Below are positions 1 to 5,236 of a DNA stretch of 7,943 bases, piece by piece. The position numbers were made by a program, and so were the translations under genes. Origin of the DNA: SKLM01 sp964450435. Its GTDB lineage: Bacteria > Chloroflexota > Anaerolineae > B4-G1. How positions within the stretch are numbered: the stretch's first letter is position 1; every line of letters starts with the position of its first letter. The notes under the pieces were generated by a model that had not been told where the DNA came from, did not search any database, and saw only the letters and a list, made by a program, of their open reading frames with translations. The DNA is taken from the NCBI GenBank assembly GCA_964450435.1, contig CAYVCX010000096.1, positions 1 to 7,943 of the forward strand, given 5' to 3'.

Positions 1-175
1 CGTCCCGCAGTTCAACCGTGTCATCGTCGATAAACAGATACACCGGCTCGTCACTAACGCCCTCCAGGATGATGGAGTCGTAGCCGGCGTACTTGATCTC
101 GGCGACCGATAGAAAGGCAATACGCAGAACTGTGAACCATATGCATCCAGACGCATATAGACTTGCAAAAAACAC
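1..175 (-). CDS. Partial unknown protein, runs off the left edge
   Basis: I do not recognise this gene. A minus-strand frame stays open from just after the H-protein stop to the left edge. Its last part reads like real protein: AEIKYAGYDSIILEG, then an acidic stretch with DEPVYLFIDDD followed by TVELRD (about positions 110 to 2). The more upstream part is less protein-like and has no ATG. The end given here is a GTG at 175, chosen only because it is the nearest conventional start upstream of the convincing stretch; no good ribosome binding site precedes it. The true start may lie closer to position 118, or the upstream part may be decayed. It follows the lipoyl-protein gene by roughly 150 to 200 bases on the same strand, so it could be the next gene of that operon. 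Function unknown. Confidence 0.35.
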   Translation of the reverse strand, partial: MFFASLYASGCIWFTVLRIAFLSVAEIKYAGYDSIILEGVSDEPVYLFIDDDTVELRD

Positions 176-202
176 TCGCAAGGACAGACGACTCCCAGGA
201 GT

Positions 203-227
203 GCTCGCTGCCCTTGGGGCAGTGAGC
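203..227. repeat. Hairpin in the spacer after the lipoyl-protein gene
   Basis: Arms 203-213 and 217-227 pair over 11 positions around a 3-base loop. Read as plus-strand RNA, one pair is G-U; read as minus-strand RNA, that position is an A-C mismatch. A weakly U-rich run (GTCTTGTT) follows on the plus strand only. It lies about 90 bases beyond the lipoyl-protein stop. It could be a weak terminator or a chance structure. No T-run follows directly on the minus strand, which is the strand that carries the genes. Confidence 0.3.
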
Positions 228-319
228 GTCTTGTTCCGCGGCACACCCCGCGCCAGGATCGAAGACGAACCCTCCGGAGTTGAGCACGGGATGCGCCACA
301 GCCTTCTTGCCTCCAGGAA

Positions 320-664
320 CTAGATAGGATCCTCGTCCATCAGGTGATCCAGCTCCGAGACGGCGGTGATTTCCAGCTTGACGAGCCAGCCTTCCCCTTC
401 GGGATCGTCATTGACCAGCTCCGGGGTCTCTGTCAGTGCGGTGTTTACTTCAGTGACCACGCCGCTCAAAGGCGCGTAGAGGTCCTGCGCGCTCTTCATG
501 GACTCCAGGGCCATGAAGGCTTCGCCCTGTTTGACCTCTTTCCCGACATCGGGGAACATGATCTCGACGATGTCTCCCAACTCATCAGCTGCGTACTCGG
601 AGACCCCAACTGTGGCGACCTTCCCTTCCACGTTTGCATACTCGTGGGTCTGAGTGTACTTCAT
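320..664 (-). CDS. gcvH: Lipoyl-carrier protein of the glycine-cleavage H family
   Basis: A small lipoyl-domain protein of 114 residues that would carry a lipoyl arm on a lysine. The H-family pattern is visible throughout: YTQTHEYANVEGKVATVGVS at 3-22, ELGDIVEI at 28-35, PDVGKEVKQGE at 38-48, the lipoylation motif ALESMKSAQDLYAPLSG with the modifiable K57, and PELVNDDPEGEGW at 81-93. It is shorter than usual for H proteins (about 125-130) because the C-terminus ends soon after LDHLMDEDPI. The ATG at 664 is preceded by AAGGAG at 5-base spacing; an in-frame ATG at 757 would add 31 residues that do not resemble the family. No gcvT or gcvP is present. Its position after tusA, yeeE and dsrEFH suggests an H-like carrier serving sulfur metabolism (LbpA-like) rather than glycine cleavage, but K57 and its surroundings look like ordinary GcvH, so that assignment stays open. 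Confidence 0.88.
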   Translation of the reverse strand: MKYTQTHEYANVEGKVATVGVSEYAADELGDIVEIMFPDVGKEVKQGEAFMALESMKSAQDLYAPLSGVVTEVNTALTETPELVNDDPEGEGWLVKLEITAVSELDHLMDEDPI

Positions 665-766
665 CCTGGCTCCTTCTCGCTGCTGTCCTTGGCACACCAG
701 CGGTTGATAATCGCCCCAATAGGCAGCTCTCATACTGCTCACACGATTGCCATCCATGCGGGATCA

Positions 767-803
767 GCAAGGAGCGAGCGGGCAATGCCCGCTCGCTCCT
801 TGC
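767..803. repeat. Perfect 18-bp inverted repeat between dsrH and gcvH
   Basis: Arms 767-784 and 786-803 are exact reverse complements around a single central base. As RNA the loop would open to a few bases around GCAATGC, leaving a stem of about 15-16 pairs rich in GC. It starts 7 bases beyond the dsrH stop codon. No run of T follows on the minus strand, so it is not a standard intrinsic terminator. Possible roles are an mRNA-stabilising 3' hairpin that sets the ratio of upstream to downstream expression, a REP-like dispersed repeat, or a protein-binding palindrome. Confidence 0.8.
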
Positions 804-810
804 ACCCTTG

Positions 811-1080
811 TCAGGTGATCGCTTTCTCTTCCTCGGCGATAAGGTCAACCAGCTCCGAGTAGCTGATCAATGGCACGGCAGCGGCTGCTTCTGGATAACC
901 GCGAGCGCAGAAATCCAGTTCGAGGGCATACACGTCCGCCTTAGAATCCCTTATCTCGTCCGTGCTCGCCCAGAAGACGCCATCCTGAATCAAGACCAAA
1001 GAGTCGTTCTCTCCTGCGCACTCGATCTTGATCCTTTCGATGGGGTGATGGACTCCGTACTTGATCAATACCAGCGCCAT
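811..1080 (-). CDS. dsrH: DsrH/TusB-family sulfur-relay protein
   Basis: An 89-residue cytoplasmic protein of the DsrH/TusB family, which forms part of the DsrEFH (or TusBCD) hexamer that relays persulfide sulfur from TusA. The opening MALVLIKYG, then IKIECAGENDSLVLIQDGV with C21, then a DsrH-like second half ending in EEEKAIT, fits the family. C21 sits about where DsrH proteins have their conserved cysteine (Cys20 in Allochromatium); TusB proteins usually lack it, so DsrH is the better name. A second cysteine is C58. The ATG at 1080 was chosen because the family similarity starts there and GGAGGG stands about 6 bases upstream; longer in-frame starts run into dsrF. The gene lies 13 bases after the dsrF stop. 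No dsrAB or dsrC is in the window, so a role in Dsr-type sulfite metabolism cannot be assumed. Confidence 0.82.
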   Translation of the reverse strand: MALVLIKYGVHHPIERIKIECAGENDSLVLIQDGVFWASTDEIRDSKADVYALELDFCARGYPEAAAAVPLISYSELVDLIAEEEKAIT

Positions 1081-1093
1081 ATGGCTCCCTCCT

Positions 1094-1450
1094 TCAGATG
1101 AAAACCACATTGTCAAAGCTGTGGAAGAACTCCGACAGCGACGCTTCACCCAACATCTGCGCCTGGTATCCAGGGTCGATGTCCTCGATTCCGAATCGCT
1201 GCACGTCGTCCTCGACGGCATAGACTGGCGTCTCAAAGCGCTTCACGAATCTCTGGACCATCTTCACTGGCAGCAGATCGCACTTCTCGGGCAACGTCTC
1301 ATGAGCCAACGTGATGACGGCGGCGTCCATTAGCAGCACAGCTGGCTCAATGTCCTCTCCATACATACCGAACGCAGTTCGAAAGGCCTCGTTGACCCAG
1401 ATGGATCCCACGGGCGCTTGATACACCACGAATAGGACCTTCTTGTCCAT
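1094..1450 (-). CDS. dsrF: DsrF/TusC-family sulfur-relay protein
   Basis: A 118-residue protein of the DsrE/F fold. The N-terminus KKVLFVVYQAPVGSIWVNEA matches the first strand and following loop and helix of DsrF/TusC proteins, LLMDAAVITLAH the middle strand, and PVYAVEDDVQRFGI the later strand-helix unit. It ends with FFHSFDNVVFI. There is one cysteine, C57, outside the usual DsrE active-site position. In known complexes DsrF is a structural partner of DsrE and DsrH without an established catalytic cysteine. The ATG at 1450 has AAGGAG 9 bases upstream, overlapping the end of dsrE. Gaps of 13 bases on both sides point to one polycistronic message with equal amounts of the three subunits. Confidence 0.83.
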   Translation of the reverse strand: MDKKVLFVVYQAPVGSIWVNEAFRTAFGMYGEDIEPAVLLMDAAVITLAHETLPEKCDLLPVKMVQRFVKRFETPVYAVEDDVQRFGIEDIDPGYQAQMLGEASLSEFFHSFDNVVFI

Positions 1451-1463
1451 AAGATTGCTCCTT

Positions 1464-1820
1464 TTATGCCATCAGACTGATGAACCGATCACTTGTGCTC
1501 ACCAATTCGGCAAGCTCAGGCAACCCTGAAGGAGTAGATCCTTCAATGATCATCTCTTTGGTAACGCCCCGATAGTCCATACAGATGCCGCAGATGTCGA
1601 CCTTTAGTCCCTTCTCTGCGATCATCGTACTCAGAATTTCTGGAATGTTGCGATCACTCCGGACCGGCTTCACCTTGGAGTTCGCTGCCAGGACTGCATC
1701 GCTGAACAAGAAGATCCCTACCTCGTGCCCCTTGTCCAGTGCGGCATCCGCAATCTTGATGGCTGTATCCAGATCCTGCTGCGTGTACGGCTGCACCATC
1801 ACTTGGATTGTGATCTTCAT
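1464..1820 (-). CDS. dsrE: DsrE/TusD-family sulfurtransferase subunit
   Basis: A 118-residue protein of the DsrE family, the subunit that binds sulfur as a cysteine persulfide in DsrEFH/TusBCD complexes. The start MKITIQVMVQPYTQQDLDTA, the strand GHEVGIFLFSDAVLAAN at 31-47 and the motif VDICGICMDYRGV at 74-86 are diagnostic. C77 aligns with the catalytic cysteine of the family (Cys78 in Allochromatium DsrE and E. coli TusD), and C80 is nearby in a C-x2-C arrangement. The expected role is to accept sulfur from the TusA encoded upstream. The ATG at 1820 has GGGAGG 7 bases upstream, and the gap to the yeeE stop is 12 bases. It could alternatively be a member of the looser DsrE-like group, but the neighbours dsrF and dsrH support the heteromeric complex. 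Confidence 0.86.
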   Translation of the reverse strand: MKITIQVMVQPYTQQDLDTAIKIADAALDKGHEVGIFLFSDAVLAANSKVKPVRSDRNIPEILSTMIAEKGLKVDICGICMDYRGVTKEMIIEGSTPSGLPELAELVSTSDRFISLMA

Positions 1821-1832
1821 GGGTCTGCCTCC

Positions 1833-2822
1833 CTAATCGTGGAATAGAATCCAGGCCATGCCCCAGTTGCCCAATATGAAGAATACGGACGCAATCAGAG
1901 ACGAAATAGCCAGCTGGGGGACGCCAGTGAGGAAGTGCCCGATATTGCATCCGCCCGCCGTCACAGCCCCGAGTCCCATCAGCATCCCACCGCCGAGAAC
2001 CTGCACGTACGTGATCGGCGACCTGGGCATCCGCAGCTTGAACTCATTGGTCAGCGCGGCGGCTACGCCGGCGCCGATCACAATGCCGATGATCTCCAGT
2101 CCTTCCCAATTCAGCGCGGCGTTGGTCAAGAACACCTGGAACAGATTGATCCACCCACCCGTGATGCCCAGCCCGTATATTCGACCGGTCGAGCTGCTCG
2201 CGATGAACGCCACCCCCGCCAGTAATGCCAACAGCACCGAAGCCAGCTTCCAGTCGAGCTTAGTCTTTCGGTCCGTCGTCTTGACGACAAACGCGTACAC
2301 CAGCAACAGCGCCACCACGACGAGCCCTGGCACCCACGGATTGAGGCCCAGCGCCGATGCGAGGGTAGGTCCAGATTCCTCCATGTAGTAAGCTGGGTTG
2401 TTGCTAGCCTTGATACTGAACTGCCCCAACCACTTGCCCAACCAGCTGAACACCCCGGCCTTAGTAGCGTACGCAGTCAAACCGTACCCGAATGCCGCGA
2501 ACCAGGCGGTCGTCATACCCTCTCCCACCCGGTAGGTGGTTCCCGATGCACAGCCGGCGGCCAGGACCATTCCAACCCCAAAAATGAGCCCGCCCACGAT
2601 ATTCGCGGGCACGTTCAGCGGCTTGGGGTTCATCACCATCCATCCGAACTGGGCAAACAGCAGGAAGACGACAACTTCCAGTGCGAGCGTCAGCGCTGCC
2701 AGTTTCATCAGGTAGTTGTCGCGAAAGATGAGCACGTCTCTGAAGGCTGAGTTAAAGCAGATGCGCCCTTGCTGCAGCAGCGCGCCAAACACGAGACCAA
2801 CGATTAATCCTGTCCAAACCAT
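1833..2822 (-). CDS. yeeE: YeeE/YedE-family thiosulfate (sulfur-compound) transporter
   Basis: An integral membrane protein of 329 residues with about nine to ten hydrophobic segments. Members of this family import thiosulfate (TsuA) or related sulfur compounds through a path lined by cysteines. Three family motifs are visible: LLQQGRICFNSAFRD with C22, GVGMVLAAGCASGTTYRVG with C91, and GAVTAGGCNIGHFLTG with C292. From memory, these correspond to the three functional cysteines of the structurally studied Spirochaeta YeeE (22, 91 and 293), so the transport path looks intact. The TusA partner, fused or adjacent in many genomes (YeeD), is here a separate gene just upstream. The ATG at 2822 follows TAGGAG at 10-base spacing. 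The gene is followed by dsrE with a 12-base gap, suggesting that imported sulfur is handed to the relay. Selenium-related transport is an alternative assigned to some YedE proteins, without support here. Confidence 0.9.
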   Translation of the reverse strand: MVWTGLIVGLVFGALLQQGRICFNSAFRDVLIFRDNYLMKLAALTLALEVVVFLLFAQFGWMVMNPKPLNVPANIVGGLIFGVGMVLAAGCASGTTYRVGEGMTTAWFAAFGYGLTAYATKAGVFSWLGKWLGQFSIKASNNPAYYMEESGPTLASALGLNPWVPGLVVVALLLVYAFVVKTTDRKTKLDWKLASVLLALLAGVAFIASSSTGRIYGLGITGGWINLFQVFLTNAALNWEGLEIIGIVIGAGVAAALTNEFKLRMPRSPITYVQVLGGGMLMGLGAVTAGGCNIGHFLTGVPQLAISSLIASVFFILGNWGMAWILFHD

Positions 2823-2878
2823 CTTGCGTTCACTCCTAATCTTGTCAACAGAATCGAATCAGATCGCGGAAACCGCCA

Positions 2879-2939
2879 CGCAGGGATCCACGCTTGTCTA
2901 AGCGCCGTCCCGGACTCGCCCCATCTGTGTATCCCTGCG
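2879..2939 (-). promoter_or_regulatory. Structured spacer between tusA and yeeE
   Basis: The 148-base gap between tusA and yeeE is long for this compact operon. It contains a perfect 9-bp inverted repeat, arms 2879-2887 and 2931-2939, enclosing about 43 bases. Inside it is a small hairpin, arms 2891-2895 and 2900-2904 with a 4-base loop. A further short hairpin (CGCAAT, 3-base loop, ATTGCG) lies beside it at about 2940-2954. No T-run follows, and I see no good promoter for yeeE. It may tune expression of the membrane transporter relative to tusA by RNA processing or attenuation. The pairing is seen in the sequence; the role is inferred. Confidence 0.4.
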
Positions 2940-2970
2940 CGCAATACAATTGCGTAGGTGTGCTACAACG

Positions 2971-3213
2971 CTACTTCACCACCTTGATGTAGATGTTCCA
3001 CTCGGAGTTGCCCGCCTCTTCAACCTCAAGGACCTCGCTTCCTGCCTTTCGCACTGTCTCCGGGATGCGCTCCTTGGACATCGGGTAGTCAATCTGGATC
3101 TTGATGATGTCCCCGTCCTTGCCCTTCTTGACGGCTCTCTTCGCCTCCACGTCAGGGATCGGGCACACCTCACCGCGTACGTCAATCGTCTTGGTGGGTT
3201 CATACGTTGCCAT
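2971..3213 (-). CDS. tusA: TusA-family sulfur carrier protein
   Basis: A small cytoplasmic sulfur carrier of 80 residues. The family signature is complete: a start near KTIDVRGEVCPIPDVEAKRAV with the CPxP motif at C17-P20, the GDIIKIQIDYP strand at 34-44, and the closing strand NIYIKVVK. C17 is the residue that holds persulfide sulfur, received from a cysteine desulfurase or from a YeeE-type transporter and passed to DsrE-type proteins. The length is typical (about 75-85). The ATG at 3213 has a strong AGGAGG at 8-base spacing. It is the first gene of the sulfur-trafficking run, which places it directly under the promoter and leader found upstream. Among family members it may be closer to the YeeD type that partners YeeE than to tRNA-thiolation TusA, judging only from the neighbour. 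Confidence 0.92.
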   Translation of the reverse strand: MATYEPTKTIDVRGEVCPIPDVEAKRAVKKGKDGDIIKIQIDYPMSKERIPETVRKAGSEVLEVEEAGNSEWNIYIKVVK

Positions 3214-3250
3214 TCTGAATGCCTCCTGTCAACTATGATATTCTGATCGT

Positions 3251-3325
3251 TCATGCGCGTTGTTGTATCATCACCCGCTCGTGCTCCACGGTCCTCTTTC
3301 CATCTTCACATACGCTACCCCCCAT
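3251..3325 (-). CDS. Possible 24-residue leader peptide
   Basis: A short minus-strand frame with ATG at 3325 and TGA at 3251-3253 reads MGGSVCEDGKRTVEHERVMI and four more residues. It lies inside the long leader before tusA. No Shine-Dalgarno box precedes it and the peptide has no run of one amino acid that would suggest attenuation. It is listed because the residue mix looks protein-like, but chance is the more likely explanation. Confidence 0.12.
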   Translation of the reverse strand: MGGSVCEDGKRTVEHERVMIQQRA

Positions 3326-3333
3326 CAACACTC

Positions 3334-3432
3334 AGGTGCATCGGCACCTTCGGCCTTTATCTCGGGTACTCACCGCCGGGCTGGGGACAGAGAGAATCCC
3401 TTCGCCCCGACAGTTCCCCTTTCTACCCGAGA
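3334..3432 (-). promoter_or_regulatory. Candidate structured leader RNA upstream of tusA
   Basis: Read as minus-strand RNA, a perfect 9-bp stem (3424-3432 with 3360-3368) closes a loop of about 55 bases with several G-runs and C-runs able to pair inside, for example 3415-3419 with 3383-3387. It is followed at once by a 6-bp hairpin with a CGAU loop (3344-3349 with 3334-3339). The element starts about 20 bases after the expected transcription start and ends about 120 bases before the tusA start codon. I compared it from memory with the SAM, cobalamin, FMN, TPP, glycine, lysine, c-di-AMP, molybdenum-cofactor and manganese riboswitches and found no convincing match. The stems are seen; a regulatory role is inferred. 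Confidence 0.4.
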
Positions 3433-3459
3433 GCATTTGACACATCCACAATGCGGCGA

Positions 3460-3488
3460 ATTATACATCTAGAATCGCATTCCTCCAA
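3460..3488 (-). promoter_or_regulatory. Predicted sigma-70-type promoter for the tusA operon
   Basis: On the minus strand a TTGGAG hexamer (3488-3483) is followed after exactly 17 bases by a perfect TATAAT (3465-3460). The -35 box matches the consensus at three of six positions, the -10 box at all six. Transcription would start near 3453, giving a leader of roughly 240 bases before tusA. This is the best promoter-like sequence I see in the window and it lies in the largest gene-free gap of the operon side, which supports separate transcription of the tusA-yeeE-dsrEFH genes. Confidence 0.55.
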
Positions 3489-3499
3489 GTCAGACGCTC

Positions 3500-3542
3500 G
3501 GTGCCCCGGCATGCTGTGGCCTGAACGGTGAGCCAGGGCACC
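3500..3542. repeat. Inverted repeat upstream of the predicted promoter
   Basis: Arms GGTGCCC (3500-3506) and GGGCACC (3536-3542) are perfect reverse complements of 7 bp with a 29-base interior that can form a further TGGC/GCCA pairing. The position just upstream of the -35 box would suit an operator for an activator or repressor. It could equally be the end hairpin of the upstream transcript, although no T-run follows. Confidence 0.35.
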
Positions 3543-3657
3543 TCCTACGTGACCCTTGCGCTGAAGTCCAACATTCCTCGGCGCCAATTCCAGGCCCGAC
3601 TCAGATTCCCTATCGTTCTCATCCGATACTCATCGCATCAAGCCAGCGGTGGCCACC

Positions 3658-4206
3658 TCAATCCCTTCGCCCTATGGCAGGCAGATTCTCCCCCACCATT
3701 CCCCGCAGCTGCGCCCACTCTCCGGCATACTCCGGCTCCTGCATTATCGGGCACTCGTCCAGCTTCACCTGTCCCGCCGCCAGTTTCAACGCGAACGTGT
3801 AGCACGTCGGCTGTCCGCAGGCCTTACAGTTCGTCTGCGGCAGCAGCTCGTAGACGTCCAACGGCCCGGGCCGCTGATGCATCTCATGGTCTGGCTCGAT
3901 CTCACCGCGCCGCTCCCAGGTGCGGTTGACCAGCTTGACTAGCCCCCCCATCTCCCCGATTGCCTCCTCCCGATCCTCGACGTTGCTGACCGCGATCTCA
4001 TAGGGATGAAAGGCGACGTTGTGGCCGCCTTTCTTCCAGGTCAGACCCGGCGCAGCCTTGTTATACACCGCGCCGCGCAAAAAGGCGTTCAGGTAGGGCA
4101 GAACCTCGCGGATGTCCGTCACCAGCCGGGCCACGGCGCTGAAACGCTCGGCCCCGGGTTCGCACGGCGGGGTGGTCACCTCCAGGTCGTACTCCTCGAT
4201 CAGCAT
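3658..4206 (-). CDS. Iron-sulfur protein with CFeSP-type [4Fe-4S] domain (paralogue 1)
   Basis: A 182-residue soluble protein of unknown specific function. The C-terminal part holds NCKACGQPTCYTF followed by ECPIM, with C127, C130, C135 and C152 in a C-x2-C-x4-C-x16-C arrangement. That is the pattern of the small [4Fe-4S] domain (Pfam FeS, PF04060) known from the large subunit of the corrinoid iron-sulfur protein and from several electron-transfer proteins. The first about 105 residues form a separate domain with VLPYLNAFLRGAVYN, an HNVAFHPYEIAV strand and a helix ending RRGEIEP. The neighbouring gene at 5518-6060 shares both parts, so the two are paralogues. The ATG at 4206 has AGGAGGG about 6 bases upstream. 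It follows the methionine-synthase-activation-like gene after 241 bases. Likely role: low-potential electron transfer or cluster carriage for that partner (inference). Confidence 0.75.
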   Translation of the reverse strand: MLIEEYDLEVTTPPCEPGAERFSAVARLVTDIREVLPYLNAFLRGAVYNKAAPGLTWKKGGHNVAFHPYEIAVSNVEDREEAIGEMGGLVKLVNRTWERRGEIEPDHEMHQRPGPLDVYELLPQTNCKACGQPTCYTFALKLAAGQVKLDECPIMQEPEYAGEWAQLRGMVGENLPAIGRRD

Positions 4207-4447
4207 CGCAATCCCTCCTTTGGTACTACAACGCGTTAGTCAGCAGAGCTTCCTCGTCCGGCCAGATCTGGGAGGCGCTGTGAAACCCGGCGCCTGCAGA
4301 TGTTCCTCGACCCGGCCCGCCGACAGCCCGTAGCGCCGGGCAGGACCACTCTCTCACCGAAGCATCGGGTCTCCAGTCCGGAGCGGCGATACGCGGGGAG
4401 CCTCACATGTTCGGGATGGCGACGAACTCCGAACCAGTTGCGGGGAG
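4207..4447. other. Spacer with an in-frame open stretch
   Basis: This 241-base gap separates the activation-domain-like gene from the next iron-sulfur gene. Continuing in the reading frame of the former past its TAG gives LPATGSEFVAIPNM, a TGA (4403-4405), and then an open run ending WPDEEALLTNAL at a TAG (4226-4228), just before the next ribosome binding site. Parts look protein-like but there is no ATG after the TGA that would give a recognisable product. A 6-bp GC-rich inverted repeat (CCCGGC and GCCGGG, within 4311-4343) is also present. I see no promoter or terminator. Confidence 0.3.
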
Positions 4448-5236
4448 CTACGTCGTCCGCTTCGACTCGGGCTCCGTCTCCAGCCGATATCGTCTCTCAT
4501 ACAGTCCTGCCTCGTACGGCGCCTTCCGGCTGGGACACCGCTCTCTCTGGCACAATTGGCAACTCTCGAACGTCTTCTCCACCGGAAATCTGATCCCCGA
4601 AACCGACTTGGACGGGATCATCAACATGCTCTCCGTCAGCCGTACTCCGATGGCCTCCTCAGGATCGCCAAGTAGGTCAAACAGGGGCCGCTGTTCCTGA
4701 ATGGGCCAGTCCTCCAGAGAGCCGGGCGACATCGTCGAGGTGCGTCCCAGGCCATGTCGGCGCCTCAGGTAATCTTTCAGTGCCGCCGATGCCTGCCTTA
4801 GAGCCGTCTCGCTGATAACGTCGGCATAGTAGCGCTCCAACAGGTCGTCGTGAGCCTGCATCCACTCGTGCAACTCCTTTCCGGCGGTCGTCGCAAACGG
4901 AAAGACACGATGCACGTCATCGAGGTTCACTCGAAGGACGCGGCTGTGGAACGTGACGCCATCGATAGTGACGCCGCGTTCCTCTCTTCCCTCAATGTAG
5001 GTGACCCTGTACATCGCCCGCGGCCTGGCGATGGCCTGCGCTTCGCCGACCTGGGACTCGAGTTGGTCCGCGTAGTGGCTCCCCTCTTTGATGCGCAGCT
5101 GCCGCATCAACCTCTGCAGGCTTGGCCGGAACGCTATGTCCTCCAACACCACCGCCGGAGCCGCACGGGAGGTCCTCGTCTCCCGCCGGGTCCGCGGCTC
5201 CGTCTCACTCGAGCTCGACCCGTAACGCACACTCAT
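4448..5236 (-). CDS. Stand-alone protein resembling the methionine synthase activation domain
   Basis: A 262-residue protein whose second half resembles the AdoMet-binding reactivation domain of cobalamin-dependent methionine synthase (MetH; Pfam Met_synt_B12). Visible motifs are SPGSLEDWPIQEQRPLFDLL at 170-189 and LTESMLMIPSKSVSGI at 200-215, the counterparts of MetH's PGYP region and its LTESxAMxPxxSVSG motif. Unlike MetH, it ends with C226-x2-C229-x4-C234 in CQLCQRERCPSRKAPYEAG, which could bind a metal or an Fe-S cluster. The first 30 residues are Ser/Arg-rich and probably disordered. I chose the ATG at 5236 because it overlaps the stop of the upstream DUF59 gene as ATGA, implying translational coupling; an ATG at 5260 would add 8 residues. 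No corrinoid-binding or methyltransferase domain is in the window. The inferred role is reductive methylation or repair of a corrinoid protein encoded elsewhere. Confidence 0.72.
   Translation of the reverse strand: MSVRYGSSSSETEPRTRRETRTSRAAPAVVLEDIAFRPSLQRLMRQLRIKEGSHYADQLESQVGEAQAIARPRAMYRVTYIEGREERGVTIDGVTFHSRVLRVNLDDVHRVFPFATTAGKELHEWMQAHDDLLERYYADVISETALRQASAALKDYLRRRHGLGRTSTMSPGSLEDWPIQEQRPLFDLLGDPEEAIGVRLTESMLMIPSKSVSGIRFPVEKTFESCQLCQRERCPSRKAPYEAGLYERRYRLETEPESKRTT

Larger units (their letters stand above)
3214..3657. other. Gene-free stretch before tusA
   Basis: No convincing gene lies in these 444 bases on either strand; the plus-strand frames here are rich in Ser, Pro and Arg and have no family resemblance. 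The stretch contains, from right to left, a 10-base palindrome touching the stop of the upstream iron-sulfur gene (GGTGGCCACC, 3648-3657), an inverted repeat at 3500-3542, the predicted promoter at 3460-3488 and the structured leader at 3334-3432. The rest, 3214-3333 and 3543-3647, shows nothing I can name apart from the tusA ribosome binding site. Confidence 0.6.

Noticed and set aside
54..299. Minus-strand frame of 81 residues starting at a GTG after the lipoyl-protein gene
   Set aside because: It starts with poor ribosome-binding spacing, has an unusual Cys/His/Ser mix with no motif, and its end covers in the wrong frame the stretch that reads as real protein (AEIKYAGYDSIILEG).
665..757. 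N-terminal extension of the lipoyl protein from an ATG at 757
   Set aside because: The extra 31 residues have no family similarity, while the ATG at 664 has a good AAGGAG box and starts where H proteins start.
1081..1236. Longer start for the DsrH-like protein
   Set aside because: The extension overlaps dsrF in another frame and is Arg/Ser-rich; the ATG at 1080 has a strong ribosome binding site and matches the family start.
3334..3432. FMN or cobalamin riboswitch in the tusA leader
   Set aside because: A few short pieces (a CGGCGGTGA-like and an AGGGGAA-like stretch) recall those classes, but the conserved cores and their order are missing.
3437..3467. Plus-strand promoter: perfect TTGACA followed after 19 bases by TATACA
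   Set aside because: The spacing is 2 bases longer than optimal, the -10 box overlaps the better minus-strand TATAAT, and no plus-strand gene lies downstream. An antisense transcript is possible but unsupported.
3253..3531. Overlapping plus-strand open frames of 70-92 residues in the tusA leader region
   Set aside because: They are rich in Ser, Pro and Arg, lack ribosome binding sites and family motifs, and lie opposite a promoter and leader on the gene-bearing strand.
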